A stretch of DNA of 22,302 nt from IMG/VR virus record IMGVR_UViG_3300042368_000857, positions 1 through 22,302 of that record; one strand, 5' to 3'. The position numbers and the translations under genes are program-made. Positions 13,216-19,094 of this stretch are shown one piece after another. The stretch's first letter is position 1; every line of letters begins with the position of its first letter. The notes beneath the pieces were generated by a model, which did no database searches, was not told the origin of the DNA, and worked only from the letters and a program-made list of their open reading frames with translations. The stretch comes from a virus.

Positions 13216-13818
13216 TCACATATATGGCCTTTCTCCGTACACCCAAGTTCCTAGCATCATTCTTGTTCCAGAGGTAATAGGTGTAACTTCGTGTAACATA
13301 TATCCAGGATAAAAAACTAGAGAGCCTTTTTTCATATCAAGTTTATGTCTGCCGTTATTCGCAGTGATCGGTCTGTTACCATCATATAATATGAAGTCGC
13401 CGCCTTCGTAATCAATTCCTTGATTGGTTAAGGGTATTATACACGAAAGCTTTACTGTAGAATTGAACGGAGAATCGATATGGGTTGCCATGTGTCCACC
13501 CTTATTATACCTAAGCAATTCGAGCTTCTCGAATTTTGAGATCAAATAGTTATAATGTTTAGAATTTATTAACTGTACTGTTTTCTCTAGTTTGTTGTAA
13601 ATGTCTTCAAACCCTTCGACATTTAGCCTTGCACTGTCTGCTATCTTGAGATCGAAGTTAAACCTTCCATTTCCCATAGTTGAAGGGGACAAATTATCTT
13701 GCCCCCATTCAATTAAACGATTTATCTCTTCATCAGTTAAAAAATCGTCAACAGCTGTTACAACATTTCTTTTGGGAACATCGAAAACCCAATACCAATT
13801 ATCTATAAGTTTACCCAT
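13216..13818 (-). CDS. 2OG-Fe(II) oxygenase, prolyl-4-hydroxylase-like
   Basis: The 200-residue protein has a double-stranded beta-helix. Iron ligands are His113 and Asp115 in HMATHIDS and His176 in YMLHEVTP; Arg186 in SGTRMMLGTWVYG would bind 2-oxoglutarate. YEGGDF lies between, as in P4H-like enzymes. T4-like phages often encode such oxygenases; targets may be proteins, nucleic acids or small metabolites, and none is shown here. The gene lies tail-to-tail with the plus-strand nuclease gene, with seven bases between them, and is preceded on its own strand by tRNA-Ser(GCT). Confidence 0.85.
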   Translation of the reverse strand: MGKLIDNWYWVFDVPKRNVVTAVDDFLTDEEINRLIEWGQDNLSPSTMGNGRFNFDLKIADSARLNVEGFEDIYNKLEKTVQLINSKHYNYLISKFEKLELLRYNKGGHMATHIDSPFNSTVKLSCIIPLTNQGIDYEGGDFILYDGNRPITANNGRHKLDMKKGSLVFYPGYMLHEVTPITSGTRMMLGTWVYGERPYM

Positions 13819-13834
13819 AATAACTCCACATTAA

Positions 13835-13926
13835 TGGCGGAAGGTAAGGGATTTGAACCCTTGGTACCTCTAGCGAAGTACGACGGTTTAGCAAACCGCT
13901 GCTTTCGACCGCTCAGCCAACCTTCC
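13835..13926 (-). tRNA. tRNA-Ser(GCT)
   Basis: Acceptor GGAAGG/CCTTCC, anticodon loop TTGCTAA, long variable arm, T loop TTCAAAT, discriminator G and encoded CCA. Its first base is the G of the TAG stop codon of the upstream L,D-transpeptidase gene. Confidence 0.93.
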
Positions 13927-14357
13927 TAATCTTGAATATAAATCGTAGTATTATCTGCGCCATAGTCCTTAACAAGTCGGAAAAGCCAACGAGCGTTTCT
14001 CGGATGCAAACGAATACAACCATGAGAAGCAGGACGACCCAACTTATTTATGGCGTCTGTTGCATGGATAGCATATCCTCCATGGAAGAAAATAGAGTGA
14101 GGCATTGGGGCATTGTTGTACTTGCTGGAGTAGTGCATCTTGGTAAGATAATATGGCTGATAGATGCCACGAGGCGTAGAGAAACCCTTACGACCTGTAG
14201 AAACATCCCACTCAAAATAATCGGTTGGAGTCTCCACATACATTGTTTGTTCTGAGATATCTACTACGATTGTTACCTCTTCAGCCTTTGCTCCAGTAAC
14301 AAGCATAAAGATCGCTGCAATTACAATAGAAACATAAACAAAAAACTTGGCCATCAT
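13926..14357 (-). CDS. Secreted L,D-transpeptidase (YkuD/ErfK type)
   Basis: The 143-residue protein has an N-terminal signal peptide (about 1-25, hydrophobic core YVSIVIAAIFMLVTGAKA) and a YkuD catalytic domain with His98 in AIHATD and SHGCIRLHPRNA (111-122), Cys114 being the nucleophile. The enzyme makes or edits 3-3 crosslinks in peptidoglycan, or attaches proteins to it, in the periplasm. It is short, with catalytic core only and no LysM or binding domain. Its own consensus promoter lies directly upstream, suggesting early or strong expression. AGGA fits the second ATG (14354) better than the first. Alphaproteobacteria such as Rhizobiales are rich in 3-3 crosslinks, which fits the host inference. 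Confidence 0.88.
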   Translation of the reverse strand: MMAKFFVYVSIVIAAIFMLVTGAKAEEVTIVVDISEQTMYVETPTDYFEWDVSTGRKGFSTPRGIYQPYYLTKMHYSSKYNNAPMPHSIFFHGGYAIHATDAINKLGRPASHGCIRLHPRNARWLFRLVKDYGADNTTIYIQD

Positions 14358-14386
14358 ATATCCTTTGTTATCTCTTCAACTATTAT

Positions 14387-14415
14387 ATTATAGCTTATTT
14401 GATATTAAAAGTCAA
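14387..14415 (-). promoter_or_regulatory. Sigma-70 promoter for the L,D-transpeptidase
   Basis: On the minus strand: TTGACT (14415-14410), 17-bp spacer, TATAAT (14392-14387). Start expected near 14380, 23-26 bases before the gene. Confidence 0.8.
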
Positions 14416-14416
14416 A

Positions 14417-14493
14417 TGGTGCCTGAGGTGGGACTCGAACCCACAACACTCGGTTTTTGAGACCGATGCGTCTACCGATTGCGCCACTCAGGC
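14417..14493 (-). tRNA. tRNA-Leu(CAA) with short variable loop
   Basis: Acceptor GCCTGAG/CTCAGGC, anticodon arm TCGGT-CTCAAAA-ACCGA, T arm GTGGG-TTCGAGT-CCCAC, A73, encoded CCA. The D arm is Leu-like, but the variable region is only GTGTT, whereas bacterial Leu tRNAs normally have a long arm. Confidence 0.85.
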
Positions 14494-14494
14494 A

Positions 14495-14570
14495 TGGTGC
14501 TGCCAGAGAGATTCGAACTCCCGACCTGATGATTACTAATCAACTGCTCTACCAACTGAGCTATGGCAGC
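14495..14570 (-). tRNA. tRNA-Thr(AGT)
   Basis: Acceptor GCTGCCA/TGGCAGC, D arm GCTC-AGTTGGTA-GAGC, anticodon loop TTAGTAA (AGT), T arm GGGAG-TTCGAAT-CTCTC, A73, CCA. There is a T-T mismatch at 28-42. An A34 Thr anticodon is rare in bacteria. Its CCA is one base from the 5' end of tRNA-Leu(CAA). Confidence 0.8.
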
Positions 14571-14718
14571 TTCTAAAGTATTCTAACATCTCTTCAAATG
14601 TTTTTGGACCTAATGGTTTCCAATTAAGACCAAAGCATTCTTCACAACCTGCACAACATTTGGGAGAACCACAGGGTTTCTTAGTGCACTTTCCATAAAA
14701 GTATTCCCAATATGTCAT
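14536..14718 (-). CDS. Cys-rich small protein reading into tRNA-Thr
   Basis: The first 49 residues (MTYWEYFYGKCTKKPCGSPK and on through CCAGCEECFG) contain six Cys in about 19 residues and look like a zinc-binding knuckle. AGGA lies eight bases before the ATG at 14718. The frame does not stop before the tRNA: its last 11 residues are encoded by the D-arm side of tRNA-Thr(AGT), and the TAG stop lies across the anticodon loop. Translation and tRNA processing of the same transcript would therefore compete. The start signal and composition suggest a real gene whose natural stop may have been lost when the tRNA was gained. Function unknown. Confidence 0.5.
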   Translation of the reverse strand: MTYWEYFYGKCTKKPCGSPKCCAGCEECFGLNWKPLGPKTFEEMLEYFRSCHSSVGRAVD

Positions 14719-14732
14719 AACAAGTTCCTAAA

Positions 14733-14816
14733 TGGTGCGGATGGAGGGACTTGAACCCCCACTCCTTCCAGAACTGGTTTCTAAGACCAGCGCGGCTACC
14801 GTTACGCCACATCCGC
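14733..14816 (-). tRNA. tRNA-Leu(TAG)
   Basis: Acceptor GCGGATG/CATCCGC, anticodon arm CTGGT-CTTAGAA-ACCAG, medium-length variable region of about 13 nt, T loop TTCAAGT, A73, encoded CCA. Confidence 0.92.
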
Positions 14817-14821
14817 ATTAT

Positions 14822-14896
14822 TGGTAGCCGATGAGAGATTCGAACTCCCGACAGCCTCGGTGTAAACGAGATACTCTACCGCTGAGTTAATCGGCC
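14822..14896 (-). tRNA. tRNA-Val(TAC)
   Basis: Acceptor GGCCGAT/ATCGGCT (G-U at 1-72), anticodon arm TCTCG-TTTACAC-CGAGG, T arm GGGAG-TTCGAAT-CTCTC, A73, encoded CCA. Confidence 0.92.
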
Positions 14897-14902
14897 ATAA
14901 AT

Positions 14903-14976
14903 TGGAGCGGGTAGCGGGAATCGAACCCGCGCACTCTCCTTGGCAAGGAGAAAGGCTACCATTACATCATACCAGC
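14903..14976 (-). tRNA. tRNA-Gly(GCC)
   Basis: Acceptor GCTGGTA/TACCCGC with one T-C mismatch, anticodon arm TCTCC-TTGCCAA-GGAGA, T arm GCGGG-TTCGATT-CCCGC, discriminator T, encoded CCA. Confidence 0.92.
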
Positions 14977-14984
14977 ATTTTATT

Positions 14985-15359
14985 CTATTTAGTTCTAGAA
15001 ACTCTATGGTCTTCTACCATTTTATATAGGAAACGATGATCATAAATTTCAAGATCAGCGTCGCATTCTTTCATATCCCATACGATATCCCAAACATCTT
15101 TGGCGTTCATATCGTGTCCGTTTTCAATCGCGTTATTATAGCTTTCAACAACTCGATTGTATATTACCTTCTTGTCGTACTCTGTCATTTCCTCAAAGTT
15201 GTGACAGCCGCAATACTTACAACCAACGTTACTCATTTCTTCGTAAGTATCAAAGTGACGATAGTAAGCATGAGAACACTTACAGATACGATCATCACCG
15301 TAACTTGGGTTGTATACCCATTCGACTTTCATAATTTTAAGATATGGTTCATCACTCAT
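14985..15359 (-). CDS. Putative zinc-binding small phage protein
   Basis: The 124-residue protein contains a compact Cys/His cluster: CKCSHAYYRHFDTYEEMSNV followed by GCKYCGCHNF, which can hold one or two zinc ions. The rest is acidic and helical (NAKDVWDIVWDMKECDADLE). AGGATA precedes the ATG at 15359. I do not recognise the family. The gene lies between two tRNA genes and must be expressed from the same leftward transcripts. Confidence 0.65.
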   Translation of the reverse strand: MSDEPYLKIMKVEWVYNPSYGDDRICKCSHAYYRHFDTYEEMSNVGCKYCGCHNFEEMTEYDKKVIYNRVVESYNNAIENGHDMNAKDVWDIVWDMKECDADLEIYDHRFLYKMVEDHRVSRTK

Positions 15360-15376
15360 TTCATTATCCTATAAAT

Positions 15377-15452
15377 TGGTGCGTCATGGTAGAATCGAAC
15401 TACCTTTTCCGGCTTATGAGACCAGCGAGATGCCCATCACCTCCCAAGACGC
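15377..15452 (-). tRNA. tRNA-Met(CAT) (second)
   Basis: Acceptor GCGTCTT/ATGACGC with one T-T mismatch, anticodon arm CTGGT-CTCATAA-GCCGG, T loop TTCGATT, A73, encoded CCA. Could be Met or lysidine-type Ile. Confidence 0.87.
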
Positions 15453-15453
15453 A

Positions 15454-15639
15454 TTATAGTTTCTTCTCAATCTTTTTCCAAAGACGATCATATTCTTCAT
15501 TGAGTTTCAAGAATTTCCAGAGAGTATCATCATACTCTGGATAACGCCACTGTCCGAGAACAGGTTTCTTGTTCCTCATCTTTTCAACAAGAACATCAAT
15601 TCTCTGAGCTACGGCAGTTACTTTAGCGAACTCTTTCAT
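15454..15639 (-). CDS. Small coiled-coil-like phage protein
   Basis: The 61-residue basic protein starts MKEFAKVTAVAQRIDVLVEK and continues through RNKKPVLGQWRYPEYDDTLWKFLKLNEEYDRLWKKIEKKL. Two helical stretches flank a WRYPEYDD turn; heptad-like Leu/Ile spacing suggests a helical hairpin or dimer. An AGAGAG purine run precedes the ATG. It ends one base before the 5' end of tRNA-Met, so gene and tRNA are directly adjoining. Function unknown. Confidence 0.6.
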   Translation of the reverse strand: MKEFAKVTAVAQRIDVLVEKMRNKKPVLGQWRYPEYDDTLWKFLKLNEEYDRLWKKIEKKL

Positions 15640-15653
15640 CTTTACTCTCTAAA

Positions 15654-15729
15654 TGGTGCAACCTCTCTGGATCGAACAGAGTTCTTCCGCTCTTCAGGCG
15701 GACGTGAGCACCAGCTTCACCAAGGTTGC
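15654..15729 (-). tRNA. tRNA-Phe(GAA)
   Basis: Acceptor GCAACCT/AGGTTGC, anticodon arm TCCGC-CTGAAGA-GCGGA, T arm CTCTG-TTCGATC-CAGAG, A73, encoded CCA. Well formed, unlike the Phe-like element at 274. Confidence 0.92.
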
Positions 15730-15735
15730 TTTAAT

Positions 15736-16233
15736 TTAAAATTCTAAGGAAGAAAGAACTATCTTCCCATTTTCTCTTTCTTGATTTCCTAACCTAATAT
15801 GTTTTTCTTTATGAAACTCATCATAAAATATATCGTTCATGATAAGAACATCATATTCGATAGTATCGAGGTACTTTTCATCACCAAGAATTATTTCATA
15901 GAAAATTTGATTGAGGTTCATCGTGTAAACAGCACCATCATAACCTCTTTCTCTGTTCTCTATACCTATTACATTAAAATTGTTTTTTGTTAAAAGTAAT
16001 GGTATAAGTCCTGTGCCAGTACCAAGATCAACTATCTTTTTATTACGATAAAGATCCGGATCAGAAATAATGTCTAAGGCTATCTTAGGGTTTGCATAAT
16101 GAGGATCAGGAAACCGATCATAACCGTATATGTGTTTCCCACTAGCATATCCTGGGATATTAATCCCCTCTATGACCAAATGAACTCTTTCTGACCAAAT
16201 CTTTTCGTTATCTGCGTTTAGATAAGACTTCAT
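15736..16233 (-). CDS. Class I SAM-dependent methyltransferase-like protein
   Basis: The 165-residue protein has motif I KIVDLGTGTGLIPLLL (about 66-81) followed by NFNVIGIENR (motif II acidic residue) and DVLIMNDIFYDE, which fits motif IV. The protein ends soon after, so the C-terminal half of the Rossmann-type fold is short or missing. The N-terminal HIYGYDRFPDPHYANP may contribute substrate binding. The target cannot be assigned; protein, RNA and small-molecule methylation are all possible. Located between tRNA genes, so tRNA modification is a reasonable but untested idea. Confidence 0.7.
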   Translation of the reverse strand: MKSYLNADNEKIWSERVHLVIEGINIPGYASGKHIYGYDRFPDPHYANPKIALDIISDPDLYRNKKIVDLGTGTGLIPLLLTKNNFNVIGIENRERGYDGAVYTMNLNQIFYEIILGDEKYLDTIEYDVLIMNDIFYDEFHKEKHIRLGNQERENGKIVLSSLEF

Positions 16234-16248
16234 ATTGAGAACCTAAAA

Positions 16249-16342
16249 TGGAGCACCCGACAGGATTCGAACCTGCATCAGCCATCGCTGGCCACTTCCA
16301 GTTACCTTACTCTTGGTTCGTAGCCAAGGTGGATACGGATGC
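16249..16342 (-). tRNA. Unusual tRNA, probably Ser(GGA), with enlarged D region
   Basis: The acceptor GCATCCG/CGGGTGC, T arm GCAGG-TTCGAAT-CCTGT, discriminator T and encoded CCA are normal. A class-II-like variable hairpin AGC-GATG-GCT supports Ser, with anticodon arm GGTAA-CTGGAAG-TGGCC (GGA, one A-G mismatch). However, a perfect 5-bp/7-nt arm CTTGG-CTACGAA-CCAAG occurs where the D arm should be and would read as Arg(ACG) if it were the anticodon arm. Confidence 0.6.
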
Positions 16343-16347
16343 ATAAT

Positions 16348-16423
16348 TGGAGTAACTGGCCAGATTCGAACTGGCACCTCAAGGATTTGCAGTCCCGCGC
16401 ATTAACCGTTTTGCTACAGTCAC
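16348..16423 (-). tRNA. tRNA-Cys(GCA)
   Basis: Acceptor GTGACTG/CAGTTAC, anticodon loop CTGCAAA, T arm GCCAG-TTCGAAT-CTGGC, discriminator T, encoded CCA. Confidence 0.9.
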
Positions 16424-16428
16424 AATTT

Positions 16429-16502
16429 TGGCGATCCTAACGGGACTCGAACCCGCCTTTCCGGATAGACAGTCCGGAGCCTTCCCTGACGGCAATAGGA
16501 CC
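16429..16502 (-). tRNA. tRNA-Asp(GTC)
   Basis: Acceptor GGTCCTA/TAGGATC, anticodon arm CCGGA-CTGTCTA-TCCGG, T arm GCGGG-TTCGAGT-CCCGT, discriminator G, encoded CCA. Confidence 0.92.
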
Positions 16503-16504
16503 AA

Positions 16505-16581
16505 TGGATGCGTGGGGTAGGATTCGAACCTACGACCTTCTGCTTATGAGACAGACGAGCTGACCACTGCTCCACCCCGCA
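16505..16581 (-). tRNA. tRNA-Met(CAT) (third, initiator-like body)
   Basis: The body TGCGGGGTGGAGCAG followed by AGCTCGTC resembles bacterial initiator tRNA, and the anticodon loop is CTCATAA. The anticodon stem is TCTGT/GCAGA and lacks the three G-C pairs of initiators, and T1 can pair with A72. One extra C lies between T stem and acceptor. Encoded CCA. Initiator ancestry with elongator use is possible. Confidence 0.85.
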
Positions 16582-16594
16582 ACATTATTTTTGT

Positions 16595-16623
16595 AATATA
16601 CTATATCTTTAGATATTAATCAA
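16595..16623 (-). promoter_or_regulatory. Sigma-70-type promoter inside the methyltransferase 3' end
   Basis: Minus strand TTGATT (16623-16618), 17-bp spacer, TATATT (16600-16595). It would start transcription near 16588, just ahead of tRNA-Met(CAT). Confidence 0.6.
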
Positions 16624-17205
16624 GTCTTTTGTTGTCTTAGTAAAGAACCAACAAGTAGAAGGCGTGACACCAACCTTCTCATGAGAACAATGATCCTTGA
16701 TCGCTTTAACGATTCCAGGATATGGATCGGCGAAGTCATGACCTGCGAACAATCCACCAACCTTAACCTTTGGATGCCAAGCTAGGAGATCCTTACGGAA
16801 GGACTCGTAGTCGTGAGAAGCATCGATAAACACAAAGTCAAGAGACTCATCTTCATACAGAGCAGCAGACTCGGCGCTGTCTCCCTTGATGCCCTTGACC
16901 ATTCCTGGACGTTCCTGCTCAACAGGCTTCATGTTATTTGTAAAAACCTCGAACAAACGACCAGCCTGATTGTCGCGATCGTGCATCTGTCCAGGTTCAA
17001 TAGGCGAACCAGTGAAGTTGTCAATACAATCGAGCGTGATTTCCTTACCGCTATTGATAATCTCAACAGCGAGGAACGAAGAACTTTGACCCTTCCAAGG
17101 ACCAACCTCTACAAACTTGCCCTTCTGGGGAGCATTAGCTACCGCATAAGCATAAATGTCTGCGAAGTTAAACCAGCCTTCAACCTTTTGAAAATAATGT
17201 TCCAT
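16609..17205 (-). CDS. Class I SAM methyltransferase (MT_24/CmcI-like)
   Basis: The 198-residue protein has FVEVGPWKGQSSSFLAVEII (SAM-binding motif I, about 31-50), ITLDCIDNFTGSP (motif II), DFVFIDASHDYESFRKDLLAW (motif IV with SHDY) and VGGLFAGHDF followed by PGIVKAI. This is the pattern of small methyltransferases linked to sugar or small-molecule modification. In a genome with a glycan-synthesis operon, O-methylation of a sugar is a reasonable guess; the sequence does not prove it. A purine-rich GGAACT stretch precedes the ATG. The gene follows the TIGR02466-type oxygenase with 11 bases between them. Confidence 0.8.
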   Translation of the reverse strand: MEHYFQKVEGWFNFADIYAYAVANAPQKGKFVEVGPWKGQSSSFLAVEIINSGKEITLDCIDNFTGSPIEPGQMHDRDNQAGRLFEVFTNNMKPVEQERPGMVKGIKGDSAESAALYEDESLDFVFIDASHDYESFRKDLLAWHPKVKVGGLFAGHDFADPYPGIVKAIKDHCSHEKVGVTPSTCWFFTKTTKDLINI

Positions 17206-17216
17206 AGTTCCTCCAA

Positions 17217-17888
17217 TTAATCAGTATCAATAACAAGATCGCCAGAAAGCGAGACTCTATAACCATCAGAAGTATAGAATGGGTTTACAGAGTGACCAAG
17301 CTTGGCTGGGAACAAACAAATAATTCCTTCATACTCATTATCAACTGGGAACGGGAAGCTACGGGTTTGTCCGAGAATGTCAGTGTAATAGGCTACAAAA
17401 TTACCAGCTATAGGCAGCGTAGACTCTGGATACAGAGCTCGCTCGTCGGCAGCGTGATAAGGAACCTTGGCCCAAAGAGCGAACGAATAAACACCACCAT
17501 GGATATGGTGCGGATGGAATTCATTCTTTGCCTGGAAGTTTACCCAGATATCCTTGAACTTAAACTTAGTAACCTTTGAGGCAACTTCTGTTACGTTACG
17601 AATATGATGCGGCTGGGACATCTGATCATGAGCCTGTGCTAGACCAACAATATACTCAAGCATTACAGGAATCAGTTCTTCACTAAGGTCAAACTCCTTG
17701 GCGATGTTCGCTGTCAGCTTATAGTTTGCCTTCTTACCTTCCTTAAAGTCTGTGTCCATAAGCTTTTGGACAACCTTGTTAACAGGGTCCATAATTTCCT
17801 TTGGAACTCTTTGAAATAAGACACCTGAGTTTGGGAAAGTGAAGAATAATCCTTGGCCTTCTTCGAGCCTTGTAATCTGATCCGCCAT
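17217..17888 (-). CDS. 2OG-Fe(II) oxygenase, TIGR02466-type
   Basis: About 223 residues from the ATG at 17888, preferred over 17903 because GAGGT lies just upstream of it. WVNFQAKNEFHPHHIHGGVYSFALWAKVPY (about 115-144) holds the His-rich metal site, IICLFPAKLGHSVNPF gives the distal His199 and YRVSLSGDL the Arg211 that would bind 2-oxoglutarate. This matches a phage and marine-bacterial family annotated as putative 2OG oxygenase. The substrate is unknown. It is the second oxygenase in the window and not close in sequence to the one at 13216. Confidence 0.82.
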   Translation of the reverse strand: MADQITRLEEGQGLFFTFPNSGVLFQRVPKEIMDPVNKVVQKLMDTDFKEGKKANYKLTANIAKEFDLSEELIPVMLEYIVGLAQAHDQMSQPHHIRNVTEVASKVTKFKFKDIWVNFQAKNEFHPHHIHGGVYSFALWAKVPYHAADERALYPESTLPIAGNFVAYYTDILGQTRSFPFPVDNEYEGIICLFPAKLGHSVNPFYTSDGYRVSLSGDLVIDTD

Positions 17889-17906
17889 AATAATACCTCT
17901 CATTTA

Positions 17907-17937
17907 AGCATAAAGTAAACCACTTGTCTACACAAGT
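17907..17937 (-). promoter_or_regulatory. Weak promoter and hairpin before the oxygenase gene
   Basis: Minus strand TTGTGT, 17-bp spacer, TATGCT (17935-17907). The -35 side overlaps a 6-bp hairpin ACTTGT-GTAG-ACAAGT (17922-17937). Confidence 0.35.
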
Positions 17938-17952
17938 ATTTAGTAGTGGAAT

Positions 17953-18041
17953 TGGCGGAAGGCTGGCAGAATCGAACTCCATACCGGTCAAGGTACCACT
18001 CGTTTTCAAGACGAGGTTGCTCCCAGAGCAATTAACCTTCC
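17953..18041 (-). tRNA. tRNA-Ser(TGA)
   Basis: Acceptor GGAAGGT/GCCTTCC, anticodon arm CTCGT-CTTGAAA-ACGAG, long variable region, T loop TTCGATT, discriminator G, encoded CCA. Confidence 0.92.
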
Positions 18042-18046
18042 ATTAT

Positions 18047-18123
18047 TGGCTCCCGTAGTAGGATTCGAACCTACCGCATAGTGATTAACAGTCACTCCTC
18101 TCCACCTAGGACAGTTCACGGGA
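18047..18123 (-). tRNA. tRNA-Asn(GTT)
   Basis: Acceptor TCCCGTG/TACGGGA, anticodon arm AGTGA-CTGTTAA-TCACT, T arm GTAGG-TTCGAAT-CCTAC, discriminator G, encoded CCA. First tRNA after the promoter at 18181-18209; 18124-18180 holds only its leader. Confidence 0.92.
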
Positions 18124-18180
18124 ATAAACTCGATGCGATTTCTTATAGTGGTTACGCCCTCCACTCTTCGTAGTATAGCT

Positions 18181-18209
18181 AGTATACCTAGATCTATTTA
18201 TAAAGTCAA
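18181..18209 (-). promoter_or_regulatory. Sigma-70 promoter for the Asn/Ser tRNA unit
   Basis: Minus strand TTGACT (18209-18204), 17-bp spacer, TATACT (18186-18181). It overlaps the last codons of the gene ending at 18198. Confidence 0.75.
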
Positions 18210-18431
18210 GGACTTAATTTGATTCCAACGCCAGATTAAACGCCATCTTAACCAAAACTTCTCGCGTCTATACAAGACAAAAAGATTCCTCCACCAGAGA
18301 GGGAAGGCGTAATCTTTAAATCTTCCAGTGTAAAAAGGATTATGAATAGCAAGGTACAAAGATCTAATTTTTCTTCTATGTCCTTTTGGCCATTCAGGAA
18401 TAGCTTCCCAGTTTTTATTCATGTTATTCAT
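18198..18431 (-). CDS. Trp- and Arg-rich small basic protein
   Basis: The 77-residue protein reads MNNMNKNWEAIPEWPKGHRR, then KIRSLYLAIHNPFYTGRFKD, and ends in a WRNLFVLYRREKFWLRWRLIW segment. It has eight or more Trp and is strongly basic, suggesting membrane-surface or nucleic-acid contact. There is no clear transmembrane span. AAGGA lies seven bases before the ATG at 18431. Function unknown; no recognised family. Confidence 0.55.
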   Translation of the reverse strand: MNNMNKNWEAIPEWPKGHRRKIRSLYLAIHNPFYTGRFKDYAFPLWWRNLFVLYRREKFWLRWRLIWRWNQIKSLTL

Positions 18432-18445
18432 AACAAATCCTTAAT

Positions 18446-18519
18446 TGGCTGCCCTTCGTGGATTCGAACCACAATTGCTGGAGTCAGAGGCCAGAGTCCT
18501 GCCGTTAGACGAAAGGGCA
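18446..18519 (-). tRNA. tRNA-Gln(CTG)
   Basis: Acceptor TGCCCTT/AAGGGCA, anticodon loop CTCTGAC (CTG), T arm TGTGG-TTCGAAT-CCACG, discriminator G, encoded CCA. Confidence 0.88.
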
Positions 18520-18528
18520 ATAATAAAT

Positions 18529-18602
18529 TGGTCCCTGATGGTAGAATCGAACTACCGTAACTGGCTCCACAAACCAGCGTTCTACCATTGAACTAAACAG
18601 GG
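18529..18602 (-). tRNA. tRNA-His(GTG) with A73 and no G-1
   Basis: Acceptor CCCTGTT/ATCAGGG, anticodon arm CTGGT-TTGTGGA-GCCAG, T arm GGTAG-TTCGATT-CTACC. The discriminator is A and the base before position 1 is A, instead of the nearly universal G-1 with C73. Encoded CCA. Confidence 0.92.
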
Positions 18603-18603
18603 T

Positions 18604-18678
18604 TGGCAGCGCATAAGGGAATTGAACCCTTCTCCCCGGATTGAAAGCCCAGTATTCTAACCACTAAACTAATGCGCC
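18604..18678 (-). tRNA. tRNA-Glu(TTC)
   Basis: Acceptor GGCGCAT/ATGCGCT, anticodon arm CTGGG-CTTTCAA-TCCGG, T loop TTCAATT, discriminator G, encoded CCA. Confidence 0.92.
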
Positions 18679-18683
18679 ATAAT

Positions 18684-18766
18684 TGGAGGACTGGGTGGGA
18701 CTCGAACCCACGATGTTGTATAGCAGATTAAAAGTCTGCGCCGTTCGCCACTACGGTAACCAGTCC
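18684..18766 (-). tRNA. tRNA-Lys(TTT)
   Basis: Acceptor GGACTGG/CCAGTCC, anticodon arm GCAGA-CTTTTAA-TCTGC, T arm GTGGG-TTCGAGT-CCCAC, discriminator T, encoded CCA. The variable region TATACAACATC is longer than usual for Lys. Confidence 0.9.
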
Positions 18767-18791
18767 GTATACTTTGTAGTGCGGCTACTTC

Positions 18792-18863
18792 TATAGACTA
18801 TAAGCTATTACAACAACAATTACTGCCGCCCTTATTCATTACCCAGTAAACTGGCAGTCTATA
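18792..18863 (-). other. Spacer with competing inverted repeats
   Basis: The 140-base gap between tRNA-Lys and tRNA-Gln(TTG) holds two inverted repeats that share bases: TATAGACT with AGTCTATA (18792-18799/18856-18863), and ACTGCC with GGCAGT (18822-18827/18853-18858). They cannot both form. No ORF is convincing. Confidence 0.3.
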
Positions 18864-18906
18864 TCGGACGGTATCCCGCTGGAGGGACTCAGTAGGTACT
18901 CAGTAT

Positions 18907-18980
18907 TGGCTGGAAGACTAGGGATCGAACCTAGATTCGTGGTTTCAAAGACCACCGTCCTACCGTTAGACGATCTTCCA
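18907..18980 (-). tRNA. tRNA-Gln(TTG)
   Basis: Acceptor TGGAAGA/TCTTCCA, anticodon arm GTGGT-CTTTGAA-ACCAC, T arm CTAGG-TTCGATC-CCTAG, discriminator G, encoded CCA. Confidence 0.92.
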
Positions 18981-18986
18981 ATAAAC

Positions 18987-19052
18987 TGGTTCCAGCGACG
19001 GATTCGAACCGTACTTTGGTAGTGTGCACCTACCGCCCCAGGCTATGCTAGA
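18987..19052 (-). tRNA. Short degenerate tRNA-like gene (Cys-like GCA loop)
   Basis: Acceptor TCTAGC/GCTGGA, perfect anticodon stem GGTAG/CTACC with loop GTGCACA, T arm ACGG-TTCGAAT-CCGT and A-CCA. The D arm is reduced to GCC-TGG-GGC and base 37 is C, which is abnormal. Total about 63 nt before CCA. Possibly a pseudo-tRNA or mimic. Confidence 0.5.
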
Positions 19053-19094
19053 AATAAACTAAATACTCCGTCAACTCATAATATGGAGTATACT

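Noticed and set aside
13926-14357. L,D-transpeptidase as the phage endolysin
   Set aside because: SHGCIRL is a transpeptidase motif that makes or edits crosslinks, and the gene is surrounded by tRNAs with an early-type promoter and no holin.
16505-16581. True initiator tRNA
   Set aside because: The three G-C pairs of the anticodon stem are missing and base 1 can pair with base 72, so I list it only as Met(CAT) with an initiator-like body.
18342-18560. Plus-strand ORF of 72 residues with GCPSWIRTTIAG-like sequence
   Set aside because: It is the antisense translation of tRNA-Gln and tRNA-His, a well-known source of spurious proteins.
18804-18850. Tiny minus-strand ORF (13 codons) in the spacer after tRNA-Lys
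   Set aside because: Too short, no convincing ribosome site, and it overlaps the inverted repeats.
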